Shown: piece after piece, positions 36,085-48,490 of the stretch
Layout of the letters: the number at the start of each line of letters is the position of its first letter
How positions within the stretch are numbered: the first letter of the stretch is position 1
From: Pseudorasbora parva
Lineage: Eukaryota > Chordata > Actinopteri > Cypriniformes > Gobionidae
Length of the DNA: 64,000 nt
Assembly: GCF_024679245.1 (NCBI RefSeq)
Contig: NC_090189.1
Coordinates: 38,152,889-38,216,888 of the forward strand
Reading direction: 5' to 3'
Notes under the pieces: generated by a model
The model's input: only the letters and a program-made list of their open reading frames with translations
Database searches by the model: none
Told to the model about the DNA's origin: nothing
Made by a program: the position numbers and the translations under genes

Positions 36085-37428
36085 CAAAAACTGAACAGAA
36101 ACAGTGCTGATGGTGAACAGAAAACAGAGCTGATGGTGAAAGAAACAGAGCTGATGGTGAAAGAAACAGAGCTGACGGTGAACAGAAAACAGAGCTGATG
36201 GTGAACAGAAACAGAGCTGATGGTGAACAGAAAACAGAGCTGATGGTGAACAGAAACAGAGTCGATGGTGAACAGAAAACAGAGCAGATGGTGAACAGAA
36301 AACAGCTGATGGTGAACAGAAACAGAGCCGATGGTGAACAGAAACAGAGCCGATGGTGAACAGAAAACAGAGCAGATGGTGAACAGAAAACAGAGCTGAT
36401 GGTGAACAGAAAACAGAGCAGATGGTGAAAGAAACAGAGCTGATGGTGAAAGAAACAGAGCTGACGGTGAACAGAAAACAGAGCTGATGGTGAACAGAAA
36501 ACAGAGCTGATGGTGAACAGAAACAGAGCTGATGGTGAACAGAAACAGAGCTGATGGTGAACAGAAAACAGAGCTGATGGTGAACAGAAACAGAGCTGAA
36601 GGTGAACAGAAAACAGAGCTGATGGTGAACAGAAAACAGAGCTGATGGTGAACAGAAACAGAGTCGATGGTGAACAGAAAACAGAGCAGATGGTGAACAG
36701 AAAACAGCTGATGGTGAACAGAAACAGAGCCGATGGTGAACAGAAAACAGAGCAGATGGTGAACAGAAACAGAGCTGATGGTGATCAGAAACAGGGCTGA
36801 TGGTGAACAGAAAACAGAGCTGATGAACAGAAACAGAACTGATGGTGAACAGAAAACAGAGCTGATGGTGAACAGAAAACAGAGCTGATGGTGAACAGAA
36901 ACAGAGCTGATGGTGAACAGAAACAGCTGATGGTGAACAGAAACAGAGCTGAAGGTGAACAGAAAACAGAGCTGATGGTGAACAGAAACAGAGCTGATGG
37001 TGAACAGAAAACAGAGCTGATGGTGAACAGAAACAGAGCTGATGGTGAACAGAAACAGAGCTGATGGTGAACAGAAACAGCTGATGGTGAACAGAAACAG
37101 AGCTGATGGTGAACAGAAAACAGAGCTGATGGTGAACAGAAACAGGGCTGATGGTGAACAGGAAACAGAGCTGATGGTGAACAGAAAACAGAGCTGATGG
37201 TGAACAGAAAACAGAGCTGATGGTGAACAGAAAACAGAGCTGATGGTGAACAGAAAACAGAGCTGATGGTGAACAGAAAACAGATCTGATGGTGAACAGA
37301 AACAGCTGATGGTGAACAGAAAACAGATCTGATGGTGATCAGAAAACAGAGCTGATGGTGATCAGAAAACAGAGCTGATGGTGAACAGAAACAGAGCTGA
37401 TGGTGAACAGAAAACAGAGCTGATGGTG
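36085..37428. repeat. 22/23-bp minisatellite
   Basis: About 60 copies of a unit like CAGAGCTGATGGTGAACAGAA, alternating 22 and 23 bp, with variants GTCGATGG, GCAGATGG and GTGATCAG. Long open frames across it are artefacts of the repeat. Confidence 0.95.
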
Positions 37429-37439
37429 GAAGTCTCTGT

Positions 37440-37716
37440 AAGCTCCGCAGCACACTGTGGTCCACTCCAAGTTTTACATTTCTCCCAGCGGCAATGTCCT
37501 GATGACGTCGAAGAGGCATGACAGCTGAAGACCAGATGATGGGTCTCCATGACGATTCAGATGATGAGGATTTCCGCAGCACCATGCAGAAGGCAGATAA
37601 AATTTTCCGGGCACTTCTGTGGACACACCGGGGTCGGCGCAGAAGTCCAAGCAGCTCCACGGCCGCAATGCAAGACGGAACAGCGATGCAGCCTATGAAT
37701 ACTAGGGCATAACAGT
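37440..37716 (-). other. Unassigned exon-like open stretch
   Basis: Minus strand: a good acceptor (TTTGTTTGTTTCAG) at about 37717, then an open frame beginning LDCYALVFIGCIAVPSCIAA, hydrophobic, then basic and Ser-rich, running into the minisatellite. GC content is higher than the surroundings. No family recognised. The plus strand also has a 64-codon ATG frame here. Confidence 0.25.
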
Positions 37717-37763
37717 CTAACTGAAACAAACAAAAGGTTATGTATCAATAAAGTAGGCATATA

Positions 37764-39391
37764 CAGTCTTGTTCAAAATAATAGCAGTACAATGTGACTA
37801 ACCAGAATAATCAAGGTTTTTAGTATATTTTTTATTGCTACGTGGCAAACAAGTTACCAGTAGGTTCAGTAGATTGTCAGAAAACAAACAAGACCCAGCA
37901 TTCATGATATGCACGCTCTTAAGGCTGTGCAATTGGGCAATTAGTTGAAAGGGGTGTGTTCAAAAAAATAGCAGTGTCTACCTTTGACTGTACAAACTCA
38001 AAACTATTTTGTACAAACATTTTTTTTTTCTGGGATTTAGCAATCCTGTGAATCACTAAACTAATATTTAGTTGTATGACCACAGTTTTTTAAAACTGCT
38101 TGACATCTGTGTGGCATGGAGTCAACCAACTTGTGGCACCTCTCAGCTGTTATTCCACTCCATGATTCTTTAACAACATTCCACAATTCATTCACATTTC
38201 TTGGTTTTGCTTCAGAAACAGCATTTTTGATATCACCCCACAAGTTCTCAATTGGATTAAGGTCTGGAGATTGGGCTGGCCACTCCATAACATTAATTTT
38301 GTTGGTTTGGAACCAAGACTTTGCCCGTTTACTAGTGTGTTTTGGGTCATTGTCTTGTTGAAACAACCGTTTCGAGGGCATGTCCTCTTCAGCATAGGGC
38401 AACATGACCTCTTCAAGTATTTTAACATATGCAAACTGATCCATGATCCCTGGTATGCGATAAATAGGCCCAACACCATAGTAGGAGAAACATGCCCATA
38501 TCATGATGCTTGCACCTCCATGCTTCACTGTCTTCACTGTGTATGTGGCTTGAATTCAGAGTTTGGGGGTCGTCTCACAAACTGCCTGTGGCCCTTGGAC
38601 CCAAAAAAAACAATTTTACTCTCATCAGTCCACAAAATGTTCCTCCATTTCTCTTTAGGCCAGTTGATGTGTTCTTTGGCAAATTGTAACCTCTTCTGCA
38701 CATGCCTTTTTTTTAACAGAGGGACTTTGCGGGGGATTCTTGAAAATAGATTAGCTTCACACAGACGTCTTCTAACTGTCACAGTACTTACAGGTAACTC
38801 CAGACTGTCTTTGATCATCCTGGAGGTGATCATTGGCTGAGCCTTTGCCATTCTGGTTATTCTTCTATCCATTTTGATGGTTGTCTTCCGTTTTCTTCCA
38901 CGTCTCTCTGGTTTTGCTCTCCATTTTAAGGCATTGGAGATCATTTTAGCTGAACAGCCTATCAATTTTTGCACCTCTTTATAGGTTTTCCCCTCTCTAA
39001 TCAACTTTTTAATCAAAGTACGCTGTTCTTCTGAACAATGTCTTGAACGACCCATTTTCCTCAGCTTTCAAATGCATGTTCAACAAGTGTTGGCTTCATC
39101 CTTAAATAGGGGCCACCTGATTCACACCTGTTTCTTCACAAAATTGATGACCTCAGTGATTGAATGCCACACTGCTATTTTTTGAACAAACCCCTTTCAA
39201 CTAATTCAACTAATTGCCCAATTGCACAGCCTTAAGAGCGTGCATATCATGAATGCTGGGTCTCATTTGTTTTCTGAGAATCTACTGAACCTACTGGTAA
39301 CTTGTTTGCCACGTAGCAATAAAAAAATATACGAAAAACCTTGATTATTCTGGTTAGTCACATTGTACTGCTATTATTTTGAACAATACTG
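37764..39391 (-). mobile_element. Tc1 element (DD34E), nearly intact
   Basis: 1,628 bp flanked by TA. Ends CAGTCTTGTTCAAAATAATA and, inverted, CAGTATTGTTCAAAATAATA. Encodes a transposase on the minus strand with one frameshift. Confidence 0.9.
38061..39055 (-). pseudogene. Tc1 transposase with one frameshift (DD34E)
   Basis: N-terminal part [19 protein letters not shown] to NSEFKPHTQ (39055-38534), with helix-turn-helix and first D in WTDESKIVF, then a frame change near 38537 and the rest [17 protein letters not shown] to GHTTKY. Second D in [10 protein letters not shown] and E in NPIENLW are 34 residues apart, the classical Tc1 spacing. A single lost base breaks an otherwise full-length protein. 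Confidence 0.88.
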
Positions 39392-39505
39392 TATATGGAG
39401 GCTATATAGCCTGGTTTAACTTAAAACCATAATGTGTAAAAAATGTAAAGTAATTAAAACTATTTCTAAATTCATGAAATTGGAAGGTTTTTTCCTCCCT
39501 AACTA

Positions 39506-39619
39506 GACAGCAACATAGCATCGGCCCAGAACCTTGCCACATATGGCATGTAGATTTATTCCACACATAGGCTACCAGATGTGGGCCGGATCTGGGCAAC
39601 ACTAAGTGTTGCTGTCTGG
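39506..39619. mobile_element. Short MITE (AGACAGCAACA ends)
   Basis: AGACAGCAACATAGCATCGG at the left and AACACTAAGTGTTGCTGTCT at the right, about 114 bp. Related to 26811-26900. Confidence 0.65.
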
Positions 39620-39855
39620 GTTGGGTGAATTCAGGTTGATTAGGAAACTTTTCCCAAGTCATCTCAATGGCCAAAAGATTCCCAATCACTCTGAATTCAC
39701 CCTATATTGTGACATGGTGCGTTCAGGTCCTGTGAAGTTCGCATTTACGAGTTGGGAAGTCAAAGTCACTTTCGTTAGAGCAAGATGACGGTGTAACTTC
39801 TCTTAATTAACTATGTCTATCTAAAAATACAGCAAAGTTTTTAAACTCTTCTTAA

Positions 39856-40454
39856 AGCTACACTGCATGATATTTTCCCCCATCTAGCGGTGAAAAGGTA
39901 TAAGACCATCCAGTGAATAATAGTTTCTGTTCCTCTCAATTCTGATTTCGTCTGAACTCCTATGGTGGCCGATTTAGTCCAAGATTAACATGGCAATCCC
40001 CTTCTTCACATTCGACACGGTGCCATCGAGTGTTAAAATGCGAAAAGCAAAGCTTGAATTTACGGGTATGTCCCTCTTTGGCTAATGTACTTTCAAGATG
40101 GAGGGGCAACATGGCGACCGGCATTCGAACCCCTCACCCGTATGTGTTTTCAATGGCATATTATAAACTTACGAGAATACTTTATTACTTGAAAGAAGTA
40201 AATATACATTAATGAGCACATATATTTTTGAAAGAACTAAGTGTTTTTAGCTAAGAATAAACTAAAAAAGTTACACAGTGTATATTTAAAATACATACGG
40301 GTGAGGGGTTCGAATACCATGATAATCTTGGACTAAATCAGCCACCGTTGGAGTTCAAACAAAATCAGAATTGAGAGGAACAAAAACTATTATTCGCTGG
40401 ACGGTCATATACCTTTACACCGCTAGATGGTGGAAAATATCACACAGTGTAGCT
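39856..40454. mobile_element. Foldback MITE with TTAA target duplication
   Basis: 599 bp, ends AGCTACACTGCATGATATTT and, inverted, AGCTACACTGTGTGATATTT, flanked by TTAA. Long inverted arms include the CATCTAGCGGTG / CACCGCTAGATG pair. Confidence 0.85.
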
Positions 40455-41269
40455 TTAAGACTATGTGGTGGCATTCACATGCGTTTAACTCCTAGATGCA
40501 ATTTTTCTGACTTGAACACACAGTGAAGGGCTTCAATAAGAAAATAAATGTAAAGCAGGACTCGATTTTGTCCACTGGGAATTGATTGGATGCTTGAGGT
40601 TTGCTATTGGTGGATCTCATGTGAGTGACAGGTTGCCCTGCCCATAAACGCATAATCAAAGATGATGTTGCAGCAAGAGGGAGGGGCTATTTTAAAGTTA
40701 TTTTGATTTAAGATTACGAGGGCACATTTACAAAAAGAATGGAAAGATGCATGGATAAATAATTGATATGAGGGCACATTAAAAAAAGAAAGATATGCAT
40801 GGATAAATAATTTATGATAAATACTGCACTATTCCATTAAAAAATATAAGAATTGTCAATTTTGATTCCTTGTTGACTTGTGAGACTGCAGCACAGTTTT
40901 AGACTGACAAAAAACGTCTTTTTGACAATGATAATTATTATAAAACTATTAGGTTAAGCTATAGGACATGCTTCGTCAGATCAAAAGTATAAAACTAAAT
41001 GCATGTAAGAACGATTTTTAATTATGTATGTAATAAGATTTAATTTTTCCAAGGTAACCAGTAAAGTAACTCAGTAAAGTACACATTACTTTATAAAATT
41101 AAGAAACAAAATATCTGAGTTACTTTTTCAAATAAAAAGCTCTCCTGTAGTTCTAGACTAAATGTGAACATCAATTTACTCATCTCACTTGCACAATAAC
41201 AGATTCAGTATTCCTCAAAATGGATAAAAACGCACACCTGTAATAATGAAATGTTAAATAACACAAATG
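40455..41269. other. Intergenic, nothing recognised
   Basis: AT-rich. A short direct repeat (GAGGGCACATT... GCATGGATAAATAAT) at 40718-40812. No gene seen. Confidence 0.35.
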
Positions 41270-42632
41270 CAGTGGGGCAAACAACTATTTAGTCAGTCAT
41301 CAATTGTGCAAGTTCTCCCACTTAAAAAGATGAGAGAGGCATGTAATTTTCATAATAGGTACACTTCAACTATCAGAGACAGGATCAGATCAGAATCAAA
41401 AAAGAAAAGAAAAAAGAAAATCCAGAACATCACATTGTCTGATTTTTTAGAGAATTTCTTTGAAAATCAAGGTGGAAAATAAGTATTTGGTCAATAACAA
41501 AAGTTAATCTCAATACCTTGTTATATACCCTTTGTTGGCAATGACAGAGGTTAAACGTTTTCTGTAAGTCGCCACAAGGTTTTTACACACTGTTGCTGGT
41601 AGTTTGGCCCATTCCTCCATGCAGATCTCCTCTAGAGCAGTGATGTTTTGGGGCTGTCACTGGGCAACACAGATTTTCAACTCCCTCAAAAAATTTTCTA
41701 TGGGGTTGAGATCTGGAGAGTGGCTAGGCCACTCCAGGATCTTGAAATGCTTCTTAAGAAGCCACTCCTTCATTGCCCGGGCGGTGTGTTTGGGATCATT
41801 GTCATACTGAAAGACCCAGCCACATTTCATCTTCAATGCCCTTGCTGATGGAAGTTGGAAGATGTTTTTTACTCAAAATCTCACAATACATGGCCCCAAT
41901 TATTCTTTCCTTTACATGGATCAGTCGTCCTGGTCCCTTTGCAGAAAAACAGCCCCAAAGCATGATGTTTCCACCCCCATGCTTCACAGTAGGTATGGTG
42001 CAACTCAGCATTCGTTCTCCTCCAAACACGACAAGTTGAGTATTAACCAAAAAGGTTGGTTGCATCTGACCATATGACATTCTCCAAATCCTCTTCTGGA
42101 TCATCCAAATGCTCTCTAGCAAACTTCAGATGGGCCTGGACATGTAGTGGCTTAAGCAGGGGGACATGTCTCCCTTACGAAACAAAAATATATTGCAATA
42201 TATTTGAAAATATCATGCAATATATTTACATATATGGGATTTAATATTTATATTTTCCAATATATTGCAATTAATTTGTATATTTTGCAATATATTGCAT
42301 GAATATATAATATATTTTATAATACCATGAATATATTATTCCATATATTAAAATATATTTAAAGAAAATATATTGGTAAATATATTTTCCTTTCGTAAGG
42401 GCTGGTACTGCAGGATTTGAGTCCCTGGCGGCGTAGTGTGTTACTGATCGTAGCCTTTGCTACTTTGGTCCCAGCTCTCTGCAGGTCATTCACTAGGTTC
42501 CCCCGTGTGGTTCTGGGATTTTTGCTCACCATTCTTGTGATCAATTTGTCACCAGTGGCCATGTCTTTTTCAGAAGTCCCAAGTCCCCCAATGTTGCGGC
42601 GAAGAATAGTAAAATAGTGGAGTGATATCAGG
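41270..42632 (-). mobile_element. Tc1-like element, interrupted and truncated
   Basis: Left end CAGTGGGGCAAACAACTATT. Antisense transposase 41540-42170 and 42405-42630 (for example [39 protein letters not shown]) with frameshifts. A MITE splits it at 42172-42401, and another Tc1 abuts the right side. Confidence 0.75.
42172..42401. mobile_element. AT-rich palindromic MITE
   Basis: 230 bp with perfect ends CCCTTACGAAA and TTTCGTAAGGG and an interior of repeated CAATATATT. Flanking Tc1 sequence suggests a 2-bp CT duplication. Confidence 0.75.
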
Positions 42633-44525
42633 AAGGAGTTTCTCAGAGAAAAAGTTATCATCGTTATCTACAGTACATAATATCATCCAAAGATTCAGAT
42701 AATCTGGAACAATCTCTGTGCGTAAGGGTCAAGGGTGGAAAACCATACTGGATGCCCGTGATCTTCGGGCCCTTAGACGGCACTGCATCACATACAGAAA
42801 TGCTACTGTAATGGAAATCACAACATGGGCTCAGGAATACTTCCAGAAAACATTGTCGTGAACACAATCCACCATGCCATTCGCTGTTGCCGGCTAAAAC
42901 TCTATAGGTCAAAAAAGAAGCCACATCTAAACATAATCCAGAAGTGCAGGCGTTTTCTCTGGGCCATTTTAAAATGGACTGTGGTAAAGTGGAAAACTAT
43001 TCTGTGGTCAGACAAATTAAAATTGTAAATTATTTTCGGAAAACTGGAACGCCATGTCATCCGGACTAAAGAGGACAAGGACAACCCAAGTTGTTATCTC
43101 TGCAAACTGATCTCACAGAATTTCGTGAAATGAACGTGGACCCTTAACTCAAAATCACCTTAACTCAGTCACATGTATTTATTGCAAAAACGGACCAAAA
43201 AAAAAAAAAAACGTATAAAAGTATTAACTCTTGTTGCATTCCAAGACTTCTGAAGTCATACGATATCTTTATGTGAATAACAGAGTTGATCTTAACGTTT
43301 TAGTCATTGAAATGATGATCGTGCCCCTTTGTGAACAGAACAAACACACTCATTCATATTTCTCATTCAAATAACCACACGACTCTTTAGTATGACGCCA
43401 TCAGTCACGAGACACGCAAGAGCCAGTGGCATTTTTCAATCAAAGCTGACATAATAACGCAATTGGTCACGAGACATACGACAGCCAATGCTGTCAAAGA
43501 TGACGTGGCATTTCTTCCGGCAGCAATATTTGAAAAGCATTAATGCATTTTCTTCACACAAATCATTTCTTTGGCCTCGGAACACTTGGAATATTTGTAG
43601 TTTCTGAATAAAGTGTGTCTGCAGTCATATCTGCCTGTTATATCCTGTTTTTTATAATACACAAATGGGTAGGTTTGGGGAAGGGTTTGAGTTACGCGTT
43701 CAAAATGTGTCTAAGTAAAAAGAACATAATGTAAATAAAATTATGCTGACTGAATCAAACTGACAAATAAAGTGTTGGAACAGGGAATCTGTGTGTGGAC
43801 CAGGGATGCTGCTTGTCATTGTCTTACATAGGCATCACTTCCAAGGACTCATCATGGAATTCTCAGCGATTCCAAGAAACTACCACAGATTTTGAGTTAA
43901 GGGTCCGTGTTCATTTCACGGAATTCTGTGAGACCAGGTTGATCTCTGATGGTATGGGGTTGCATGAGTGCGTGTGGCATGGGCAGCTTACACATCTGGA
44001 AAGACACCATCACTGCTGAAAAGTATATCCAAGTTCTAGAACAACATATGCTCCCAGATGTCATCTCTTTCAGGGAAGACCTTGCATTTTCCAACATGAC
44101 AATGCCAGCCCACATACTGCATCAATTACAACATCATGGCTGCGTAGAAGAAGGATCTGGGAACTGAAATGGCCAGCCTGAAGTCCAGATCTTTTATCCA
44201 TAGAAAACATTTGGCGCATCATAAAGAGGAAGATGCGACAAAGAAGACGTAAGACAGTTGAGCAACTAGAAGCCTGTATTAGATGAGAATGGGACAACAT
44301 TCCTATTCCTAAACTTGATCAACTCAGTCCCCAGACGTTTGCAGACTGTTATAAAAAGAAGAGGGGATGCCACACAGTGGTAAACATGGCCTTGTCCCAA
44401 CTTTTTGAGATTTGTTGATGCCATGAAATTTAAAATCAACTTATTTTCCCCTTAAAATGATACATTTCTTCGGTTTAAACATTTGATATGTCATCTATGT
44501 TGTATTCTGAATAAAATATTGAAAT
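42633..44525 (+). mobile_element. Tc1-like element, interrupted by a hAT-like MITE
   Basis: Transposase remnants at 42640-43100 (NLEQSLCVRVKGGKPYWMPV, ITYRNATVMEITTWAQEYF) and 43942-44400 (GMGLHECVWHGQ, LQHHGCVEEGSG, IENIWRIIKRKMRQ-type reading), many frameshifts. 3' end GATGCCATGAAATTTAAAAT and beyond. Non-functional. Confidence 0.75.
43103..43941. mobile_element. hAT-like MITE in Tc1
   Basis: 839 bp with long inverted ends: CAAACTGATCTCACAGAATT and, inverted, CAACCTGGTCTCACAGAATT. Flanks share ATCTCTG, a 7-8 bp duplication. Confidence 0.8.
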
Positions 44526-45439
44526 TTGAAACTTCCACATCATTGCATTCTGTTTTTATTCACAATTTGCATAAAATCTCACTTTATTAACACTCATCCT
44601 TCCCTCACACTTTATAATAAATCCTTGCCTTGCAGATCAGTTCAAAATATTACATTGGGTGTCTTTGCCGACCTCTTGTGGATTTATATATATATATATA
44701 AGATGATATTTCATGACTCTTGCTCTAGATGGTCAGTTTCTCTTCAGTATGCATTCAGATACACATGTAGACATTATAAAAAAAAAAATTTATATATATT
44801 TTTTTAAGTTTTACCATTTTTAGGTTTTGCTATATGTACTGAAGCATTCTTCACATTCCATTAATTCCTAAAGGGGGTCAAATTAAACCGTGAGGGAAGG
44901 ATCTGTTACTTTTTTGTGAGTTTGTGGTTCAAGTGCGACAAAAGTCCTAGGGTCTTAGACCACTCTGATGAACTTTCAATTTTAAATGTTAAAAAAAAAA
45001 ACAATCTTTAAGCTTGGAAAAAAAATAAATAAATAATTTTTGTAATCAATTAATGTACAACTGTACTGGTGAGGAGTCAGTGGAATTGCATTAACATACA
45101 CCTGCCATATACAAAGACACAACGTTGTTTTTTGTTTTGTTTTTTTTAACCCAGAGTAAGCCCAGGCTACGTGACACCAAAACTGTAATAGAGTTGACCC
45201 TGTGGCTGATAGGCGCAGGTATCTGATCATTCGCGCCCCTTTAAGCGTGCTGGATTGTGGGACGTGTGCACACTTGGCTCTTGAATTGCCTTTGAATAAT
45301 ACATGCCCCCACGCAGTGTATATATCACTCCACAGGTTCTCTTCAGCTCCCACTACGGGACATGGGTCTACATTTTACTGCTATAAGCACATGTGAAACA
45401 AGGGGCGTTTGTATGGAAGCTTGTTTTCTCTGAATTGTG
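44526..45439. other. Intergenic, nothing firm
   Basis: Small TA runs near 44684 and several A/T homopolymers. No gene recognised. Confidence 0.35.
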
Positions 45440-45791
45440 ACTTTAAATTGCAAATCTGACTCTAAATTGTAATTCTGACTTTATATCTCACAATTCTGAC
45501 TTTTTATCTCTCAATTCTGACTTTATATCACTCAATTCTGACTTTATATCTCACAATTCTGACTTTATATCACTCAATTCTGACTTTTTATCTCACAATT
45601 CTGACTTTATATCTCACAATTCTGACTTTATATCACTCAATTCTGACTCTATATCACAATTTTGACTTTATAGCTCTCAATTCTGACTTTATATCTCAAT
45701 TCTGACTTTATATCTCACGATTCTTACTTTATATCACAATTCTGACTTTATATCTCAATTCTGACTTTATATCACTCAATTCAGACATTAT

Positions 45792-46272
45792 TAGCCTAGA
45801 AATCTAGACACACCCTAGTGGCAGCACATCTAATCTGCTGAGCTGTAAAAGTCAAACTCTGGTCGGGAAAATCTCATCGTGTAAAGAGTCGGTGGGCGGG
45901 GCTTAACATAATGACGGCCGAGTTGCGCTTGTGTGCTTCTAGTAAACACATAAGCTGGCGAACGGCGGTCTTTCGAATCAGCTTTGACCGCGACTCTGGA
46001 AGACTTGGAGTTAAGCTTTTCTCTGAGAAAAGAACGGCACTGAAGTCATTCTTAAAAAGGGAAGATGTGTTCTGAGTTGTGTTCTGAAACGTGAAAGTTT
46101 AATCTGTCAACAAGCTCTGCTTCACCTTCATTGCTCTGGTTGGTTGTAGCGATATCCAATTGCGTGCAGAGGGAGTTTAAAAGACAACCGTTTATCCGCC
46201 CCTCAGATTGAGCCCTGTCAATGGTGAGTTTCCAGACCAAACATCTTGATGTGGGTCTGGCTTGTCAGGCTA
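45792..46272. mobile_element. MITE with TAGCCT ends, second copy
   Basis: 481 bp, same family as 25822-26322. Flanks AGACATTAT and AGACTTTAT match at 8 of 9 bases. The target is the minisatellite. Confidence 0.8.
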
Positions 46273-46305
46273 AGACTTTATATCACACAATTCTGACTTT
46301 ATCGT

Positions 46306-46922
46306 CTCTGAGGAACCTGGGGGTGTTCTTTGATACCAATCTTTCATTTAAAATCCACATTTCTAGCATCTGTAAAACTGCATTCTACCATCTTAAAAAT
46401 ATATCTAAATTACAGCACATGCTTATAATCCAAAATGCTGAACAGTTAGTACATGCGTTCATGAGCTCAAGGCTAGATTATTGTAATGCTCTACTGGGTG
46501 GTTGCCCTGCTCGCTTAATAAACAAACTCCAACTGGTCCAAAATGCAGCAGCTCGAGTTCTTACTAGAACCAGGAAGTATGATCATATTAGTCCAGTTCT
46601 GTCAACACTGCACTGGCTCCCTATTAAACATCGCATACATTTTAAAATCTTGCTTATTACTTACAAAGCACTAAATGGTTTAGCTCCCCGGTACTTAAGT
46701 GAGCTCTTAACACATTATACCCCATCATGTCTATTGCGGTCTCAAAACTCTGGCCAGTTGATAATACCTAGAATATCTAAATCAACTGCAGGCCGTCGAT
46801 CCTTTTCCTATTTAGCTCCTAAACTCTGGAACAGTCTTTCTAGCATTGTTCAGGAAGCAGACACACTCTGTCAGTTTAAATCTAGACTAAAAATGCATCT
46901 CTTTACTATGGCATACACATAG
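46306..46922 (+). pseudogene. LINE reverse transcriptase C-terminus
   Basis: Open to a stop at 46920-46922. Reads LRNLGVFFDTNLSFKIHISS, SRLDYCNALLGG, LQLVQNAAARVLTRTRK, LHWLPIKHRIHFKILLI and LAPKLWNSLS, the thumb and C-terminal region of L2-clade RT. Endonuclease and RT catalytic core are absent. Confidence 0.88.
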
Positions 46923-47263
46923 AACAATGCAATTACAAAAATACAATAGAATTGCCTTAACTAGGTCAGCCGGAACCGGGAACACTTCCCATAACACCTG
47001 ATGTACTCGTTACATCATAAGAAGAGTGGCATCTACGCTAATGTTAGTCTCTCTGTTTATCCCGAGGTTTACTGCAGTCGGCCGGATCCAGGCTGTGTCC
47101 GGATCGGATGGTGGACCTGTGCCCAGACATGACCAGCTCATCCTGGAGTGTCTGCTTAGTCCATGTCAATTGGTGTCTCCTCTGAATTTGCCTAAACGGC
47201 ACGTTATGCTCAATAAACCCGTCTCTTGCGTGATACCTCGAACTTTAGAATATTCCGATCTAA

Positions 47264-47945
47264 AGCCCCGTTTCCACCACAGGAACTTTACCCAGGAACC
47301 AGGAACTTTGGGTGGTACTCGGTGTGTTTAGACCGCAGGAACCAGGGTCTAAATGAAGTTCCGGGTAAATATTTCCCCCTCCAAACGGCCCTGCTCACGA
47401 GGTAGTACTTTTTCAAAGTTCAGGAACTTTCGAGGGCGGGACTTGGGCGCTGAACATGCTGATTGGTTTAGCTCACGCAGCATTTTATTTTAACCTGCAT
47501 TTTTAAAAGTCTTTTGCGAGGTCTTGCTCTCTGTCTGATGGCGCGCGTTCGTCTCAGCCATCTGAATTGCAATGTCCGTAATAGCTGATAATAATATACA
47601 TTGTCATTTTAAATCTAGCTTTACAAGCTTTCTGAATATGCTAGTGCTGCTGAATTTGCATATTAGTGCTCTTTTCTGTCGAAACCTATACATAACCAGC
47701 AAAAGCAGCACAGCTTGAATCTCTTCCATACTCGTTATTATTTTTTTTAAAAGACTACTTTTCACCATGTAAACGACCTGACAGATTACTTTTAAGTGTG
47801 TGTCCTTACATGACGTGACAGCGCGCGCCGCGCTCATGTTGACAAGACATGTCAGTTTTTTACTGACAGTCCCCAGTTTTTTACAGTTCCTGTAAAAAAG
47901 TTCCTGGTACAAAATGTTCAGGGTAATTTTGGTGGAAACGGGGCT
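47264..47945. mobile_element. Harbinger-like MITE (TAA duplication)
   Basis: 682 bp, ends AGCCCCGTTTCCACCA and, inverted, AGCCCCGTTTCCACCA, flanked by TAA. No transposase. Confidence 0.85.
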
Positions 47946-48490
47946 TAATATGCTTTCTGACCTGTAAGGTTGCCAGAATAATAATCATACACTGTTTGTT
48001 AATAGGCCAGAGGAGAACTGGCCCCCTGACTGAGTCTGGTTTCTCCCAAGGTTTATTTTTCTCCATCATGCCCTAATGGAGTTTTGGTTCCTTGCCACTG
48101 TCGCCTTCGGCTTGGCTTGCTCAGTTGGGGTTACAAAAATTTCGATCTAAGTTATTCAACTAAATATCAAAATAAAATTAATTACTAAATGAACTGTATC
48201 AACTATATTACTCATCTGCCTACATTTTCTCTATATGATAATTAAAATAAGCTGATAACATCACCTTTCTCCAGAACGACTGTACAGCCGAATCAAATTT
48301 AGTTGCAATATTGTCCTGTTTAACACTGTGAAGCTGCTTTGAAACAATCGTCATTGTAAAAGTGCTATATAAATAAAGTTGACTTGACTTGACTTGATCT
48401 CACAATTCTGTCTTTATATCACGCAATTTTGACTTTGTATCACACAATTCTGACTATATATCTCGCAATTCTGACTTTATATCACATCAC

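Larger units (their letters stand above)
46306..48398 (+). mobile_element. L2-type LINE, 5'-truncated, with Harbinger-like MITE inside
   Basis: RT C-terminal ORF, then 3' UTR with CTGTACAGCCGAATCAAATT and a terminal TTGACTTGACTTGACTTGAT repeat. Typical 5' truncation of target-primed integration. Confidence 0.85.
45440..48490. repeat. About 21-bp minisatellite (TTCTGACTTTATATCTCACA), split in three
   Basis: Copies at 45440-45791, 46273-46305 and 48400-48490. The gaps are a MITE and an L2 LINE inserted into the array. Confidence 0.85.

Noticed and set aside
36085..37428. CRISPR-like array
   Set aside because: Units are contiguous with no unique spacers, in a vertebrate genome; it is a minisatellite.
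36785..37457. Minus-strand frame repeating SSVFCSPSALF
   Set aside because: Product of a 22/23-bp minisatellite without stops, not a protein.
46221..46922. A 233-aa host protein gene
   Set aside because: Motifs are those of an L2-type LINE reverse transcriptase C-terminus, followed by the L2 tail. The first about 28 codons are MITE and minisatellite.
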